A stretch of DNA of 20,514 bases from contig DATHSN010000304.1 in assembly GCA_035464115.1 (NCBI GenBank), positions 1-20,514 on the forward strand. Reading direction: 5' to 3'. This stretch comes from DATHSN01 sp035464115 (lineage in GTDB: Bacteria; Actinomycetota; Acidimicrobiia; Acidimicrobiales; SKKL01). The first letter of the stretch is position 1, and the number at the start of each line of letters is the position of its first letter. The position numbers were made by a program, and so were the translations under genes. Below are positions 18,796 to 20,514 of the stretch, piece after piece. Below the pieces are notes generated by a model. It saw only the letters and a list, made by a program, of their open reading frames with translations. It was not told the DNA's origin and searched no databases.

Positions 18796-19598
18796 GCGAC
18801 CTCGACCGCTACCGCGACCTCGCCCTCGAGTTCGATCGGCCCGACGACGGCATCTTGCGCATCACCATCGACACGCCCGGGCGGCTCAACGCCGTCGACG
18901 AGGCCAAGCACCGGGCCCTCGCCGACGTGTGGCGCATCGTCGACCGCGACCCCGCCACCCGGGTCGTGCTGGTGCGGGGGGCCGGCGGCGCCTTCTCGGC
19001 CGGTGGCGACCTCGACATGGTCGCTCGCATCGCGGCCGACCCCGACTACCGCCTGCGGTCGATGCAGGAGGCCCGCGACCTCGTCTACGGGGTCATCGAC
19101 TGCTCCCGTCCGGTCGTGTCGGCCATCGACGGGCCGGCGGTCGGCGCCGGGTTGGCGGTGGCGCTGCTCGCCGACGTGTCGGTGGCGGGCCGCACGGCGC
19201 GCATCATCGACGGCCACACCAAGCTGGGCGTGGCCGCCGGCGACCACGCCGCCATCGTCTGGCCGCTGCTGTGCGGCATGGCCAAGGCCAAGTACCTGCT
19301 GCTCACCTGCGACGTCATCACCGGTGAGGACGCCGAGCGGGCCGGGCTGGTCTCGGTGGTCGTCGACGACGACGCCGTGCACGACACCGCCCTCGACATC
19401 GCCCGGCGCCTGGCGCGGGGCAGCCAGCCGGCCATCCGCGCCACCAAGCACGTCCTCAACCACTGGCTCCGGCAGGCCGCCCCGATCTTCGAGGCGTCGC
19501 TCGGGATGGAGTTCCTCGGGTTCACCGATGGTGACGCCGTCGAGGGCATCGCCGCGCTCCGTGAGAAGCGCCGTCCCGAGTTCCCGTCGGCGACATAG
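18792..19598 (+). CDS. Enoyl-CoA hydratase/isomerase-family (crotonase-fold) protein with atypical active site
   Basis: A 268-residue crotonase-superfamily protein. The oxyanion-hole segments are conserved: A67-F-S-A-G-G-D73 and V117-G-A-G120. However, the two glutamates of classical enoyl-CoA hydratase (E144 and E164 of the rat mitochondrial enzyme) align to A122 and H142. A distinctive block GVAAGDHAAIVWPLL with D151-H152 follows. It probably binds a CoA thioester, but hydration of enoyl-CoA is not supported; isomerase, hydrolase, dehalogenase-like or decarboxylase chemistry is possible. The ATG overlaps the treZ stop by 4 nt (ATGA) with no own Shine-Dalgarno, so it is translated from the trehalose operon mRNA. 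Why a CoA enzyme sits here is unclear. Confidence 0.85.
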   Translation: MSDLDRYRDLALEFDRPDDGILRITIDTPGRLNAVDEAKHRALADVWRIVDRDPATRVVLVRGAGGAFSAGGDLDMVARIAADPDYRLRSMQEARDLVYGVIDCSRPVVSAIDGPAVGAGLAVALLADVSVAGRTARIIDGHTKLGVAAGDHAAIVWPLLCGMAKAKYLLLTCDVITGEDAERAGLVSVVVDDDAVHDTALDIARRLARGSQPAIRATKHVLNHWLRQAAPIFEASLGMEFLGFTDGDAVEGIAALREKRRPEFPSAT

Positions 19599-19677
19599 GT
19601 CGACCGGCCCGTTCTCCTCAAGAGGGGGTGATCCGCTGCCGAAGCACACTCACGAGAGAGGGAAAGGGCCAAGAACC

Positions 19678-20001
19678 ATGACGACAATCCGTGCGACCTG
19701 CGTGACCTGCGGCGACGTGGAGCTCACCACCACCGACGTCTCGGTGATGATCCACGCCGACGACGGCGAGGGCTCCTACTCGTTCCGGTGCCCGCTCTGC
19801 CGCTCCGTGGTCGTCAAGCCCAGCCCCCGCCACACCATCGACCTGCTGGTCTCGGCCGGCGTGCGGTACTCGCTGTGGACGAGCCCCGCCGAGCGGATCT
19901 CCGATCCCACCGCCCCGGCGTTCACCCACGACGACCTGCTCGAGTTCCACGTCCTGCTCGAGGACGACTCCCGGCTCTCCAGCCTGCTCGGCTCTCTCTG
20001 A
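19678..20001 (+). CDS. Small zinc-ribbon protein of unknown function
   Basis: A 107-residue protein. C8-x2-C11 and C38-x2-C41 form a four-cysteine zinc-ribbon knuckle pair, the second following a SYSFRCPLC strand. The C-terminal half (about 55-107) is acidic, with a DDLLEFHVLLEDDSRLSSLL helix-like end and no catalytic motif I recognise. It has no signal peptide or membrane segment, so it is cytoplasmic. The ATG at 19678 is preceded by AAAGGG 9 nt upstream, a weak Shine-Dalgarno. A 79-nt gap separates it from the crotonase gene, so it may have its own promoter, although none is clear. A strong hairpin 23 nt after the stop closes the unit. Nucleic-acid or protein binding is a guess from the fold only. 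Confidence 0.75.
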   Translation: MTTIRATCVTCGDVELTTTDVSVMIHADDGEGSYSFRCPLCRSVVVKPSPRHTIDLLVSAGVRYSLWTSPAERISDPTAPAFTHDDLLEFHVLLEDDSRLSSLLGSL

Positions 20002-20024
20002 CGATCGCGGCCATCGGGCCGTTC

Positions 20025-20052
20025 ACGGGCACCGGCTGCGGCCGGTGCCCGT
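20025..20052 (+). terminator. Strong intrinsic-terminator-like hairpin
   Basis: ACGGGCACCGG (20025-20035) pairs perfectly with 20042-20052 over 11 bp around a 6-nt loop. It lies 23 nt after the stop of the zinc-ribbon gene. A T-rich stretch (TTCTTTTCT) follows about 15 nt later rather than directly. It most likely ends the unit before the leader of the next gene. Confidence 0.7.
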
Positions 20053-20073
20053 TCGCGTGCGGGAAGATTCTTT

Positions 20074-20208
20074 TCTCGTGGCCGTATCACCACGGAGAGT
20101 GGCGACGATGACTGGGTGGGTCGGATGACCCACCCACGAACCGGCGATCCGGTCGCGAGACCGGTCAGCAACGCCAGCGGCCTCTCCGAGGCGTCGCAGC
20201 TACCGAAC
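20074..20208 (+). promoter_or_regulatory. Structured 5' leader of the EEPA-repeat gene, riboswitch-like but unassigned
   Basis: A succession of stems can be drawn: 20074-20081 with 20090-20098 (one bulged G); a perfect 10-bp hairpin 20113-20122/20127-20136; CCGGTC-GCGA-GACCGG at 20149-20164 with a GNRA tetraloop; CCTC/GAGG at 20181-20191; and GCGACG (20102-20107) pairing with CGTCGC (20192-20197) to close a junction. A competing hairpin 20140-20144/20149-20153 excludes the GNRA stem, as in a switch. I could not match it to c-di-AMP (ydaO), c-di-GMP, cobalamin, TPP, SAM, glycine or fluoride consensus elements. No clear promoter is visible. Confidence 0.4.
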
Positions 20209-20213
20209 GGGAG
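20209..20213 (+). promoter_or_regulatory. Ribosome binding site of the EEPA-repeat gene
   Basis: GGGAG lies 7 nt before the ATG at 20221, immediately after the structured leader, so folding of the leader could control access to it. Confidence 0.6.
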
Positions 20214-20220
20214 TCCACAC

Positions 20221-20514
20221 ATGCTGTCAGCCCTGCCCGACCACCTCCGCCGCCTCGTCGTGGGCGGCATCGCCGTGATCGTCGTCGGTGGCGGCATCGC
20301 CGCCGCCGAGGGGATCGACGCGGCCTTCGGACCCGCCGACCCCGAGGTCGCCGAGGAGCCCGCTCCCGAGGAGCCCGCCGCCGAGGAGCCGGTCGCCGAG
20401 GAGCCGGTCGTCGAGGACCCGGTCGACGAGGAGCCCGCTCCTGAGGAGCCGGCCGTCGAGGAGCCCGCCGTCGAGGAGCCCGCCGTCGAGGAGCCCGCCG
20501 TCGAGGAGCCCGCT
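20221..20514 (+). CDS. Membrane-anchored or secreted protein with EEPA-type repeats (5' part only)
   Basis: The window ends inside this gene; 98 residues are visible without a stop. A short N-terminus with HLRR is followed by a hydrophobic segment at about residues 12-29 (VVGGGIAVI-like, Gly/Val/Ile-rich), either a signal peptide or a signal anchor. From about residue 40 the sequence is low-complexity and acidic/Pro-rich, in pentapeptides of the type [AV]EEP[AV], probably an extended stalk in or beyond the cell wall. No functional domain is in view; it should follow the repeats. The ATG is supported by GGGAG 7 nt upstream. Such stalks often precede wall-active enzymes or surface domains, but nothing visible here shows which. 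Confidence 0.7.
   Translation, partial: MLSALPDHLRRLVVGGIAVIVVGGGIAAAEGIDAAFGPADPEVAEEPAPEEPAAEEPVAEEPVVEDPVDEEPAPEEPAVEEPAVEEPAVEEPAVEEPA
20455..20514 (+). repeat. Four tandem 15-bp repeats encoding VEEPA
   Basis: The unit GTCGAGGAGCCCGCC occurs four times in succession to the window edge; the last copy differs only in its final base. More diverged EEP units extend upstream to about 20350. The repeats are in frame and may continue beyond the window. Confidence 0.9.

Noticed and set aside
19788..20111. A 107-codon frame overlapping the zinc-ribbon gene
   Set aside because: It is out of frame with the cysteine-bearing gene, is Arg/Pro-rich, and reads through the terminator hairpin; it is a shadow.
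20074..20208. c-di-AMP (ydaO) or c-di-GMP (GEMM) riboswitch
   Set aside because: A GCAGCTACCGAACGGG stretch faintly resembles parts of both, but the conserved GGGGUGAAUC / GACAGCUAACCUCG blocks of ydaO and the GCAAAGCC / GGGUUACCG blocks of GEMM are absent or out of order. It was kept only as an unassigned structured leader.

Overview
This is a very GC-rich, densely packed stretch of chromosome (third codon positions almost all G or C). GTG starts are frequent, stop/start overlaps are short, and TANNNT-type -10 hexamers sit 6-7 nt before several start codons. With the protein content this points to an actinobacterium. The acidic, Thr-rich secreted linkers and the gene mix suggest the Acidimicrobiia (Ilumatobacter/Iamia-like), but that placement is inference. 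No mobile elements, tRNA or rRNA genes, CRISPR arrays or broken genes were seen.

Layout. (1) 82-5786, minus strand: a maltose/maltodextrin uptake operon read malE (lipoprotein binding protein), malF, malG, then a cytoplasmic GH13 alpha-glucosidase/neopullulanase-like enzyme. Adjacent genes overlap by 1 bp or are 19 bp apart. No ATPase gene is present. (2) 5787-6037: a divergent control region with a 14-bp palindrome. (3) 6038-8119, plus: alpha-glucan phosphorylase glgP. (4) 8179-9279, plus: chorismate synthase aroC. (5) 9333-9998, plus: a SAM-dependent O-methyltransferase. (6) 10032-12157, minus: a KtrB/KtrA-type potassium uptake pair. (7) 12217-19598, plus: a tightly coupled operon glgX(treX)-treY-treZ-crotonase, the TreX/TreY/TreZ trehalose route plus an unexpected enoyl-CoA hydratase-fold protein. 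(8) 19678-20001, plus: a small four-cysteine zinc-ribbon protein followed by a strong hairpin. (9) 20221-end, plus: the start of a membrane-anchored, EEPA-repeat protein behind a structured 5' leader.

How the genes fit together. Most of the window concerns alpha-1,4-glucans. Imported maltodextrins can be hydrolysed by the GH13 enzyme. Internal glycogen can be phosphorolysed by GlgP, or debranched by GlgX and converted by TreY/TreZ to trehalose, a compatible solute. The potassium uptake pair is transcribed away from the trehalose operon across only 59 bp. Potassium uptake and trehalose synthesis are the two classical arms of osmotic adaptation, so the pair looks like an osmoadaptation module next to its carbon supply.

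The most unusual signals are: the crotonase at the end of the trehalose operon, which lacks both classical catalytic glutamates; the repeated leaderless-promoter architecture; the palindromic putative operator between malE and glgP; a 12-bp-stem hairpin directly abutting the aroC -10 element; and the structured leader with mutually exclusive hairpins before the EEPA-repeat gene. I could not assign that leader to a riboswitch family I know.
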